Of a stretch of 64,000 bases of DNA, positions 40,811-50,700 are shown piece after piece. This DNA is from Flectonema sp. DT1601 (Eukaryota > Euglenozoa > Diplonemea > Diplonemida > Diplonemidae), in NCBI GenBank assembly GCA_964019425.1, contig OZ025784.1, forward strand, positions 310,001 to 374,000, written 5' to 3'. The translations under genes and the position numbers were made by a program. The notes under the pieces were generated by a model, which ran no database searches, was not told the DNA's origin, and worked only from the letters and a program-made list of their open reading frames with translations. Each line of letters begins with the position of its first letter. The first letter of the stretch is position 1.

Positions 40811-43800
40811 AGCGATATCAACGGACATCATGAGATCTGGTCAAAAGGAAAGACGAATTCAGCAGGAACAAGCTTCTATAATTGGTCATTAGAAGCTGCC
40901 ATGGAAGTATTAAACGAGCCCCAGCAGATAACGAGACCATTGAGCTCATCCTCCCCAGATATTATTGCTCTGGATAATTCAATGATGGCAAACATAGGAC
41001 TGCTAAATGGATGGAGTAGCGACCATCTTCCAATAAGTGTAAAGATTGAAAACATACACTTGACGAAAACCAAACCACAATCGAACGAGATGTGGCAATG
41101 GAAATGGAAGTGTGCAAAGTGGCATGCATACTCGGAGGTTTTAACGACGGCGGCAACGAAGTTAAAGAATATTGAAACAGTGCAAAAACTTGCAACAAGG
41201 ATCTCTGTAGAAATTCTGAAGGCTGCGAAACAAACCATACCGGGCTATAAGAAAAGGACGCAAACCACCTTCTCAGTGAGGGATCCAGAAATAGAAAGAC
41301 TGCTTGATGAACCCAACCAGGACAAAGTTGACAAGGATGCCATTGCGGAAGGCATCAGAAAAATTAAAAGAAACATCATCGAATGTGACATGACTGGGAT
41401 GGACTACCAATGGGCTTTCAGAAAAGTAAAGCAACTTGAAGGGGGCATTGTTGATAATAACATTAGCGAATTAGAACATGAAGGCAGTACAACAACTGAT
41501 CCAAAAGAAATGGCAGACATATTTACCACGGCATACGCGACACAATTCAATCTGGTAGACGACGAAGTGCCCTCCTTGGTATTTGAGAACAAACCAGGGG
41601 ACGAAGGCAATGAAGAATTCACAATGAGAGAACTAAAGCGACAGCTCAAGAAATTAAAAGACAAGAAAGCACCCGGGTCGGATGGGGTGTGGAACACTAT
41701 GTTAAAGAAACTCCCAGAAACATTTATGGTGCAACTCTTACGGCTGTTCAACATGACTTGGGAAAAGTCGGCGGTTCCGAGATCTTGGAAGTATGGGATA
41801 GTAGTTCCAATCTTAAAATCGGGAAAAGACAAGAAACGTGTACTCTCTTACCGACCAATAACATTGACGTCAGCAATAAGCAAGTTGTTTGAGAAGATGA
41901 TGGCAGAAAGGATGCATCATTTACTTGGAGACAGAATGAGTGCGCGGCAAGCCGCATATAAAAGAGGGCGCAGTGCCGTAGAAAATCTCTGCATGATAAC
42001 AGAGAGACTACTAGATGGAAGGTACCGAGGTAGGGAATCGATGTTAATGACGTTTGACCTGCAGAAGGCATTCGATGCCGTCCAACCGAAAATTCTACTG
42101 AAGAGGATGTCTGAAGTTGGGATACCGGCGAAATACACAAGATGGGTCCAGAGCTATTTGACTGGGAGAAAGATCACAACCAGAGTAAACGGCGAAAAGG
42201 GAACATTCAAACACATACAAGTTGGAGTACCCCAAGGAAGTGTCCTAGGACCACAGCTATTCTCGATATACATCGAAAGCCTTATACGAGAATTGAATAG
42301 GTATAAACCAGCAGTCTTTGCAGATGATGTTGGGCTCGTGATGACATCTCCAGATGTTAAAGGACTGGAGGACAAAGCTAACACAGCAGTACGCATCTTC
42401 TCAAATTGGGCCGCGGCATCCCACATTTGTATAAACAAGAGCCCGGGTAAAACAGAGTTCATACATGTGAGGCCGGATACCGATAGCCAAGAAAATAAGT
42501 CTCCACAAGTGCTATACCCGGAGGGGCACACCTTCAAATATGTCGTCACAACAGCAGAGGCCATCCGAAAAATGCTAAATAATCAGGACTCAACTACTAT
42601 AGGCAATTCTAAAAAGGCGATAACACATTTCTATGTGGTTCCGCAGCATAAAATAAAACGAAAATTACCGACGACAGAAACTGTATTGGTAGACATGCAG
42701 ATGGAACCTAGTAAATGCTCACAACTGCAAAAGGTTCGCACCAGAGGAGACATCCTGAGGATGCTACAAGGAACTGGATCTGGTCTCAAGGCTTTTGCAT
42801 TTTCGGTGGTGGACAAACTACATGAAACGGATGTAGTAAGATACTTGGGAGTTCTGTACGACAAAAACCTCGACTTCAAAACTCACATGCGAAAGATGAT
42901 GACGGCAGCCTCCAGAGGACTGGGGCTCCTGCTAAGACTCTCCAGGATGGGATGCAGGAAGAGAACCCTCATCTGTGTGCTGGTGACTGTTGTAATGGCG
43001 AGAGTGCTCTATGGGGTTGAAAGTTTTGCCTGGCTGCTGCCAAAGAGAGGTGACGTCAGTCTTGAGAGGCTAAACATCTTAATAAACAGAGCCGCTAGAC
43101 AGGTAACGGGATGTCTGCCAAGCACCAGACTGAGGAACTTGTACCATGAAGCAGATATGCCGAAATTACAAGAACACATACGCTACAAGATGTGTAGGGC
43201 CTATGAAGAATTCAAATTAAGTCCCCACCTACCAGCTTGTAGCCTCACAATGACGGAGGGAGGCCTAAACTACCCACCAAAAACAGCTTGGGGTCGCATA
43301 GTTTGGGATGAATATGTGTCGGGGATCCCGGGACTCGACAAACACAGAAGCTCGTATCACTCGGAAATCAATCCAAAGCACTATAAGATGCGATCATGGA
43401 AGGTAACTAATGCAATGGAATTCAATTACTGTTTTGGAAAAGAAGAGGCAAAAGACAAAGAAGCCGGTCTACCAATTGAAGACGTGAAGGTGTACACAGA
43501 TGGGTCTATTAGACATAGGACGAAGACGTACATGACCAAGTCAGGAGCATCTGTGATAATAGTGAAGGGTAAGGAAGTTAGCATGACCGGATTCAGAATA
43601 CCTGTAGCAGGAAGCTCCTACAGAACTGAACAGATAGCCGTGGAACAAGCGATGAGAATACTCCTGAAAAACAAAAAGGCATCCGAAGGAATACTTCCCA
43701 CAACAAAGACGCATATTCTAACTGACTCAATGTCGCTAATACAGGCACTTGAGCGAGGACCTGAAGAACAGAAATCTGCTACAAATGCATCAATCTGGAA

Positions 43801-44386
43801 GTTAGCACTGAAACTGGAACACAGAGGTGTTAATATTAACATGCAGTATGTCCCGGCACATATGGATGTGCTGTATAATGAAATAGCAGACAAGGTGGCA
43901 AAACACGCTGCAGGTACGATAAAGAAACCTCCAGATGACAGTGTGGTACTCGAGAGTTTAGTTACTAGACTGGATATGGGAACCCTTATGACTTTTCACA
44001 AGAGAAGAAAACGAGAGGAGTGGATTGGAGCCGGCGAACAGAGGCATCCACCTTTTGTAGAAGAACTGACGAGACCACAAGAAGTCCTAATGTCCCGCTT
44101 CAGAGTTGGACACTGTAGATCTCTTAAACTAAAAGGAATAAACGAACAGTGCATCTTCTGTCATGGAGATACTGCAACACCGCATCATGTGCTTTTCAAG
44201 TGCAACCACTGGTGTATCCAAAAGATGAGATCATTGTACATACACAGCATGATTAATACCGAAACTGGTGAAGTAGTGAGTAAAGTAGTGGACTGCTTCT
44301 TAAAGGAGAATCAACGCAGCATGTCCAACTTTGTAGTGGTACTGGACCAAATAGCTGAAATGCTCGGAAGACCTGGAAATCCATAA
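40811..44386 (+). CDS. LINE A ORF2 (partial endonuclease, RT, RNase H, zinc motif)
   Basis: First ATG at 40901 (1,161 residues from there), but the frame is open from 40811 after a stop. Residues from 40901: last part of the APE endonuclease with SDHLPI (about 40-46); RT from about 243, with FDLQKAFDA, GVPQGSVLGP and FADDVG (about 473-478); RNase H from about 862 with catalytic D (YTDGS), E (YRTEQ), D (LTDSMS) and D (NEIADK); zinc motif CIFC.....HH....C (about 1085-1100). RT and RNase H catalytic residues are all present, so these domains look intact. The lost 5' half of the endonuclease means this copy cannot move by itself. Confidence 0.9.
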   Translation, partial: SDINGHHEIWSKGKTNSAGTSFYNWSLEAAMEVLNEPQQITRPLSSSSPDIIALDNSMMANIGLLNGWSSDHLPISVKIENIHLTKTKPQSNEMWQWKWKCAKWHAYSEVLTTAATKLKNIETVQKLATRISVEILKAAKQTIPGYKKRTQTTFSVRDPEIERLLDEPNQDKVDKDAIAEGIRKIKRNIIECDMTGMDYQWAFRKVKQLEGGIVDNNISELEHEGSTTTDPKEMADIFTTAYATQFNLVDDEVPSLVFENKPGDEGNEEFTMRELKRQLKKLKDKKAPGSDGVWNTMLKKLPETFMVQLLRLFNMTWEKSAVPRSWKYGIVVPILKSGKDKKRVLSYRPITLTSAISKLFEKMMAERMHHLLGDRMSARQAAYKRGRSAVENLCMITERLLDGRYRGRESMLMTFDLQKAFDAVQPKILLKRMSEVGIPAKYTRWVQSYLTGRKITTRVNGEKGTFKHIQVGVPQGSVLGPQLFSIYIESLIRELNRYKPAVFADDVGLVMTSPDVKGLEDKANTAVRIFSNWAAASHICINKSPGKTEFIHVRPDTDSQENKSPQVLYPEGHTFKYVVTTAEAIRKMLNNQDSTTIGNSKKAITHFYVVPQHKIKRKLPTTETVLVDMQMEPSKCSQLQKVRTRGDILRMLQGTGSGLKAFAFSVVDKLHETDVVRYLGVLYDKNLDFKTHMRKMMTAASRGLGLLLRLSRMGCRKRTLICVLVTVVMARVLYGVESFAWLLPKRGDVSLERLNILINRAARQVTGCLPSTRLRNLYHEADMPKLQEHIRYKMCRAYEEFKLSPHLPACSLTMTEGGLNYPPKTAWGRIVWDEYVSGIPGLDKHRSSYHSEINPKHYKMRSWKVTNAMEFNYCFGKEEAKDKEAGLPIEDVKVYTDGSIRHRTKTYMTKSGASVIIVKGKEVSMTGFRIPVAGSSYRTEQIAVEQAMRILLKNKKASEGILPTTKTHILTDSMSLIQALERGPEEQKSATNASIWKLALKLEHRGVNINMQYVPAHMDVLYNEIADKVAKHAAGTIKKPPDDSVVLESLVTRLDMGTLMTFHKRRKREEWIGAGEQRHPPFVEELTRPQEVLMSRFRVGHCRSLKLKGINEQCIFCHGDTATPHHVLFKCNHWCIQKMRSLYIHSMINTETGEVVSKVVDCFLKENQRSMSNFVVVLDQIAEMLGRPGNP

Positions 44387-44544
44387 TTTAAAGATGCGGT
44401 TCTTAGACCAAATGAGGAAGTAAACTGAACTCTTTAGTAATTGATAAACAAAGAAAACAAAGAAGATACGAAGCCTACGGGAACCCCCCATCCCATCCCC
44501 AATCCCCACAAAAAGAAAGTTTACAGAAGAAAGAAAGAACAACC

Positions 44545-44587
44545 GCGCCTAACAGCGCAAACAGCAAAGCAGGTCGAAGGAACCTGC
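44545..44587 (+). other. Two hairpins at the 3' end of LINE A
   Basis: GCGC-CTAACA-GCGC (44545-44558) and GCAGGT-CGAAGGA-ACCTGC (44569-44587), about 10 bases before the A run. In the diverged copy A2 the first is identical and the second has a different sequence but still pairs (GCATCAC/GTGGTGC). Stem-loops at LINE 3' ends are known to be recognised by the RT in several families. Confidence 0.6.
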
Positions 44588-44617
44588 TGTGCACACAAAA
44601 AAAAAAAAAAAAAAAAA

Positions 44618-47600
44618 GCAAGAGGACGACCAGCTAACCGGACGCTCTCTAGCAAACAAAGGAACAAGCTTGCTCACACGATCAACGGAAATGGGCCTAA
44701 GATAGAAGAAAGGGAAAGGCTGGACCGAGACAACACCCGGGTAGACCGGGGAGAAACGAGGAAGAAACCGGCGGAGAGGAGACTCAAGAAGCAGCAAGAG
44801 GACCAGGAGGAAGAGAGGAAGGAGCTGCTCAGCAAACATGAGCTCCTTGAAGCACAACAAAAGAAGCTGGACGAGCAGCACAGGCAGCAACAATTAGATC
44901 TCTTTCAGGAAAAGCTCCAACTGGAACAAGACTTGGAGGATCACAAGAATCAACAAGTGGAGAAACAACAACTACTGGAACAACAACACCAGCAGCAGCA
45001 GCTTGAGCTTCACCAAACGAAGCATCAGATGCAACAGGAACTGGAGAACCAACAACAACAACAGCATGAAAAGCAACAACAGCAGCAACAGCAACTTGAT
45101 CATCAAGTCCAACAGCAGCAGGAAATTCAACAGCAGCAGCAACAGCAACTTGATCATCAAGTCCAACAACAGCATCTAAACCATCAACAGAGCCAAGAAC
45201 TATTTAACCAACAACAGCAAGAATTGCTTAAGTTCAAGGCAGACCTCCAACAAAAACAGGAGATAATCCTGAACCAACAGCAGCAACTCGAACAGCAGCA
45301 CAGCAAGGAGAAGGATATCGAGAGAGAGTCTCTCCGCAGGAGAAGATGTCAACTCGAGGAAGACCACCGTCAACAGCAACTTGAACAGTCCAGGATTCAA
45401 CAGGAACTGCAACTGCAACAGACAAGCCTGGAGGAAAAACAGCATCTGCTACAACAGCAATTTAATGTGGAATTGGAAAAGGGTAAACTGGAGTTACTGG
45501 ACTTACAGCAACAACTGGAGAAGAAAAACCAGGAAGGTCTGAAGGAGCAGGAGGTGGCTCTACAGCTTAAACAACGGCTGCTTATCGAACAGCACAACAA
45601 GGAGAAGGAGGACGGGAAGCAGGAGTTATTGGTCCTGCAACAGCAACTAAGCGAGCAACGTCTGCATGATCAGCAGCAACAGCAACAGAGAAGCGAGGAG
45701 TTAAAGAAGCAAGAAGAAGACCTCGAACTTCAACGACTCCAACTGCAACGCCAGCAGGAGGATGAAATGGAGAAGGGCAGATATGAGCTCCAGAGTCTCA
45801 GGGACATGCTGGGTATGGAGTTTGAGGAACAGAAGACGTCACTAAAAATCCTAGGGGATAATCTTCGCCATCAGCAACAACAGCTCCAGCAACAACAGCA
45901 AATCTTCCAAGAAAAAGAAGAACGACTTGATCAGTACTACGTACACCAGCCTTATGCCACCGACACCAACTCCCACTACCAACTTCCTCAAGACCCCCGG
46001 TTTGATGAACTTCAGAGGGAGCTACGTCAGGAACGGGCTGAGAAAGGAGAACTTAGGGAGCTGCTGAGATCTCTTCAACACCAACTGAAGGAAATGACGC
46101 AAGAACTTAACTTGCAGAGAATGGAAGCTCAGGAGCAAAGGGAGGCTGCCAAGAAAGAGTCACTAGGAATGCAAGCCCGCTACCTGCAGGAATTACAAGC
46201 GGAGAGAGCTCAGGTGAAGGAGCTCAATCACTTGAGGGCGGATGAAGATGATGTTGCGATGGCAGTCGTACAACGGGAAGTCGCATCGGATGAGAATCTC
46301 CATCTGAATATGATGCGTGAACTGGAAGGGGACAGGAAAAAGAGCTCGAAGGTAATTACTGAAGCTCAACTGTCTGAGAGGGAGGGTCTTAGGACTCAGA
46401 TGACGAAGGAGGAGGGTAAGCTTGCACTCGTTCAAGGCAAGTTCGAAAATGATGCCCTGAAGGAGGAGGCTTTGGTGACGAGACTGGAGCTGGTGCCGGA
46501 GTACTGGCCGGATAACATGGTGTTATCAGAGGCTAGCTACAAGGCTGGTGGGAGAGGAGTGTACCTCACAACCACGAAGGAAGTAAGAAGGAGAATGGCT
46601 GGGGCTGAGCTGGGTGCCTGGGAATCGCTGACCTTGGTCACGTTGTTTCCCCCTACGGATAAAGCGAAGGAAGTGCAGGTCGTGTTGAAGGTGAAGACTG
46701 ACGATGGGGTGAAGAGATCTCTGAGGAGGCTGTGGCTATCAGCCCTGGGTAGGGAGGTCCTCCCAAAAGGAACGGATATCAGTGCGACGGTGAGAACGAG
46801 GGAACTGGTTGCTCGGTTGGACAAGAGATGGGCCGAGGAGAAGAGATGGTTGGAGGTGAAGCGTTCTCCGATGAAACTATCCCAGGAACTGAAGAAGTTA
46901 CCGGGGTACGTTGATACCTACAACGCTAGAGTAGGTGATCAACAAATAACGGTCATGCTGCGGGTAAAGGAAACGGAGGTGAAGAACTTCCTCAGGGAGT
47001 CAGGGAAGGAGGGCACCTTTACCAAAGAAAGAGATCACCTGGATGAGAAGGCAGTGAAGGCATCTGTTCTGTGGCTGCCGAAGGATGACACCCTCAGTTT
47101 GGCGAGAGACAAGGCGGAAGAAGTTGAGGGAGGTCTAGGGTTAGTGCTTAACGAGTATGGCCTTGGTATAAGGGTTAACAGTTGGCATGAGAAGGCTGCG
47201 AGGGAGATGTTGCACCTGCCGGCGAAACTTCCGGAGACCAGGATCTCGGGAATCCCAATAGGAACTTCGACGGATGAAGCGGTGAAATACCTCATCTCGA
47301 GGGAAGGATGGGAGGTGAGGAAGATGAAGGATGGTGTTCGGAACGGGATGCGGTGGATGGTCGTGCGTGGTCCCGAGAGGGATGGCGAGACTGTCACCAT
47401 CGACGGAGTCCTTTGTCTACTCGAGCCGATGAAGAAGAAGGTGGTTGCTCCTGTGAAGTCGGTCAAAGTAGCCCCGAAGGTGAAGGAACAGAAGCCGGAA
47501 AAGCGAAGGGATCCTTCGGAGGGCACGGACAAGTGGTATACGCGTGTGGAATTCATTGCGTACCACGGTAAGAAGAAGGGAATCCGTCTGTGGGGGGAGG

Positions 47601-47782
47601 CATCGCAGAACGCACAGGAAGCTTCGGTGAAGCTGGAATCGGTATCGACCCCTGAACAGCAGAAACAGAACAAGAAGGAAAAGAATACACCTCCAAAGAA
47701 TGATGAACGGAAGAAGTGTTCAGTCGAGGATAGACTGGAACGTCTTGAGCGTCTGCTCTTGTCGCTTGTAGGGAGCAAGTGA
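44618..47782 (+). CDS. LINE B ORF1: Gln-rich coiled coil and unknown C-terminal domain
   Basis: The open frame runs on from the 3' part of copy A through its A run (read as Lys codons), so its first ~60 residues are a read-through artefact, and no ATG lies near the new 5' end. From about 44,770 to 46,450 the protein is a long Gln/Glu/Leu/Lys-rich coiled coil with repeats such as QQQLDHQVQQQ, made of CAA/CAG tracts. The C-terminal ~430 residues are globular: two or three similar alpha/beta units with VxLRVK(T/E) strands, followed by a basic linker and a short leucine-rich helix (DRLERLERLLLSL). No CCHC zinc knuckle or RRM that I can identify. Probably RNA-binding and self-associating by analogy with other LINE ORF1 proteins. 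Ends at a TGA that is in frame with ORF2. Confidence 0.75.
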   Translation, partial: ARGRPANRTLSSKQRNKLAHTINGNGPKIEERERLDRDNTRVDRGETRKKPAERRLKKQQEDQEEERKELLSKHELLEAQQKKLDEQHRQQQLDLFQEKLQLEQDLEDHKNQQVEKQQLLEQQHQQQQLELHQTKHQMQQELENQQQQQHEKQQQQQQQLDHQVQQQQEIQQQQQQQLDHQVQQQHLNHQQSQELFNQQQQELLKFKADLQQKQEIILNQQQQLEQQHSKEKDIERESLRRRRCQLEEDHRQQQLEQSRIQQELQLQQTSLEEKQHLLQQQFNVELEKGKLELLDLQQQLEKKNQEGLKEQEVALQLKQRLLIEQHNKEKEDGKQELLVLQQQLSEQRLHDQQQQQQRSEELKKQEEDLELQRLQLQRQQEDEMEKGRYELQSLRDMLGMEFEEQKTSLKILGDNLRHQQQQLQQQQQIFQEKEERLDQYYVHQPYATDTNSHYQLPQDPRFDELQRELRQERAEKGELRELLRSLQHQLKEMTQELNLQRMEAQEQREAAKKESLGMQARYLQELQAERAQVKELNHLRADEDDVAMAVVQREVASDENLHLNMMRELEGDRKKSSKVITEAQLSEREGLRTQMTKEEGKLALVQGKFENDALKEEALVTRLELVPEYWPDNMVLSEASYKAGGRGVYLTTTKEVRRRMAGAELGAWESLTLVTLFPPTDKAKEVQVVLKVKTDDGVKRSLRRLWLSALGREVLPKGTDISATVRTRELVARLDKRWAEEKRWLEVKRSPMKLSQELKKLPGYVDTYNARVGDQQITVMLRVKETEVKNFLRESGKEGTFTKERDHLDEKAVKASVLWLPKDDTLSLARDKAEEVEGGLGLVLNEYGLGIRVNSWHEKAAREMLHLPAKLPETRISGIPIGTSTDEAVKYLISREGWEVRKMKDGVRNGMRWMVVRGPERDGETVTIDGVLCLLEPMKKKVVAPVKSVKVAPKVKEQKPEKRRDPSEGTDKWYTRVEFIAYHGKKKGIRLWGEASQNAQEASVKLESVSTPEQQKQNKKEKNTPPKNDERKKCSVEDRLERLERLLLSLVGSK

Positions 47783-50700
47783 CTTGATGGGCGGGATTGG
47801 GCGGAAACGCGAAGGCGTCTTCTGCTACTGGCGGGTGACGTAGAGAGGAATCCGGGACCGAGACGCCGTCATGATGGACCCACTTCGGAGCTGCGAGTTA
47901 TCAGCTGGAACTGCAGAACGATCAACGGAAGAGAGGAGTTCATAGGAAATATCCTGGGAAAGTACAACCCTGATGTATTATGCCTGCAGGAAACCTCAGT
48001 TCGGAAGCCTCTATATCACTGGAATTACATCACGTACAGGAGAGATAGACCGGGTAGAGGTGGCGGTATAATCACCATGGTGAAGAGAGGCCTTCAGCAT
48101 GCTTGCTATGAAGTCTGTATCCCTTCGGTTAGAGGAATTGTTGAGACATTGGGTGTCAGGATTAATGATGAGATAAATGTTCTTAACGTGTATTCGCCGC
48201 CAAGTTCTAAGATAGATTTTGATCTCTTCCCTTTGAAGCGTGATGAAAGGTTTATATTTGCTGGTGACTTCAATGCTCATCATAAACTCTGGTCGAAGAA
48301 GACGGATACGAAGGGCTGCCAGCTTCTAGAGTGGTGCAGATCTAATAACCTTCTAATTGCAAACGATCCGGGATTTGTGACGTTGCCGAGACACGGTACT
48401 TCGCCGGATGCAATCCTACACCACGAGGAGTTACTACTACTACACTTCGGGCTAATAGGTGATGGCTCTGAACATGGATCTGATCACTTACCTCTTGCTG
48501 CTGTCTTTGATACGTTCTCACCTCTGGAAACAGTTAACAACCAGGCATCGAAAAAATCAGTCTGGGACTTTAATACAGCTGATTGGTACTCGTTCCGTCA
48601 TGATTTGGATTACCGATTTAGCAAGGTGAACAGTCCTCCGAAGGTGGGTATCAGGGCGGCAACATTTAACCGTATCCTGCTTCATGTGGCGAAGAAGAAC
48701 ATCCGCAGAAGGCTCAGGATCCAGGGTAAGAGGAGGAGAATGTGGAATTCCTCAACCCCTGAGACCAAACAAGCGAAGGGAAAATTCGTTGCTGAGAAAC
48801 TTGCACAAGGTGAAGGTTTTGCATTCGCCTTTAAGAAGATAAAGGACTTGGATGCCGATGGGGGACAGGACGTCCAAATCCCTGAATTCAGTGAGGACCA
48901 ACTCCCCAGTAAATTTCTCGATCAGTTCGTTAAGACCTCTGTCAGGAAACGACTGAAATCTCCGAAGCTGAAGCCAAGTGATTACGTAGGTGCTTGTGGA
49001 CCTCTGGTGATGTCTGAGCTTGAGCGCGCCATCAAGAAGGTTAAAGCTGGTAAGGCTCCTGGTCCTGATGGAATCCACGGGGCGATGCTGAAGAACCTTT
49101 CTGCAACCGGTAGACGTTTTCTCTTAGCGGTGTTCAACGACTCCTGGCTCTCAGCTAGAGTTCCGAAGGTCTGGAAAGAGGGTATGATCAAACCGGTATA
49201 CAAACCGGGTAAACCCAAAGAAAAGCTATCCAGCTACAGACCGATCACGTTGACATCTGTAGTCGGTAAAATGCTTGAACGGATAATTTACGACAGGCTA
49301 ATGTATTGGTTGACGTCAAATAATGCCTTGTCCTCCATTCAGGCAGGTTTCAGAAGGGGTAGGAATACTTGCGAGCAAATCTCACTGCTGGTCAACGCGC
49401 TTCATGGTGCGAGAAAAGGTGGCAAGAGTTCGATACTGCTCTCTTTCGACTTCACTGAGGCATTTGATAGGATAAATCATGTTAAACTGATTGCTAAAAT
49501 GGTGGCGATGGGGATTCCTTCACCATTCATCGGATGGGTCGCTAACTTTCTGACGCGAAGGAAGGCAAAGGTTAGTGTCAATGGCAATCTGAGCGCATAC
49601 AGAACTGTGACGAAAGGTGTTCCGCAAGGGTCGATTGTTGGGCCTCTCCTTTATCTGATATATGTCGACGACCTGGCTAAGAAACTTGAGAAGACCGGAT
49701 GTGTTTCAGCACTCTACGCAGACGACACAGCTTGTGTGGTTTCGAATAAGGATTTTAAAGTAACTTACCGAATGGCGCAATTAGTCCTTGGGTTAGTAGA
49801 TCGTTGGTGCAAAGATAATGACATGGCACTGTCGGTTTCGAAGACCTGCGGGATGCCGGTGGACTGTCCTAGGAATATGTATTGGAGGCTGGGATTCCCC
49901 AGAACGTCAGGAGAGAACTTCTTTCGGATCAGTAGGGAGGAACTGGCTGGGATGATTCGGTCAAATGAAGAAGGTAGGCCATTACTTGGAAATGGGGCGA
50001 TGATCCTCAAGCTGGGTGATACGGAGGTTACGAAGGCAAGTGAACTTCTTGAACTGATGCCAGTGGGTCCGGATCCGACCTGGGTGAAGTTGCTGACTGC
50101 CGTACTCATGCCGATGGTGGATAGTGTTAAGTACTTGGGTGTACATATTGACGATGACCTTACATATGGTACACAAGTGGATAAACTACTGGATGAGACG
50201 AGGAAGGGACTTGTTCTGCTTCGAAAGTTAGAGCCATTCAACTTTGATTTCAAAACGCTGAACATGATCAAGAACTTATACATCCTCTCAAGGATTCTGT
50301 ATGGGCTTGAGAGCTATGGACCTTTCCTGACAGATGAACAGCTTAAACCTATTGACCTGAATCTGAGGAAGATAGCTAGAAAGATCACCGGCTGCGGCTT
50401 CAACACAAGGTCCCTTCCGTTACTGTGGGAGGCGAACATACTCCCGATGAGACTGCAGATTGAGAAGCAAGCCAGGATTGCTCTATTCAGGTATCGGTCA
50501 CTGGATTGGGTTCCTTCTACGAAGGGAATCGCTAGTGGAACTTGGAGTTCAACTTTACCGGCCGAGGACCGAAATATGGAGATCCAGGGGATTGTCATGC
50601 CTGACAGCATCGAGCCATGGATAGATGTTCCGAACCTGGAGATATCTTGCGGATATGGACATTCGAAGACCGGTGTTGCTGAAGTGGACAAGGCTAAGTT

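Larger units (their letters stand above)
40811..44617 (+). mobile_element. LINE copy A (ingi/L1Tc-like), 5' truncated
   Basis: Non-LTR retrotransposon with RT, RNase H and a CCHC-type zinc motif. The coding frame is open from 40811 to 44386, beginning inside the endonuclease at DINGHHEIW (the GDxNAHH motif). The 3' untranslated part (44387-44596) carries two hairpins and ends in an A run (44597-44617). The truncation point lies about 70-95 bases upstream of the tRNA-Ala 5' end. It is 97% identical in protein to copy A3 over the last 218 residues, so the family moved recently. Confidence 0.9.

Noticed and set aside
44441-44617. N-terminal part of the long ORF1 frame of LINE B
   Set aside because: It lies in the 3' untranslated part and A run of copy A; copies A3 and A4 have the same sequence without a B ORF1 behind it in frame. 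Chance read-through.
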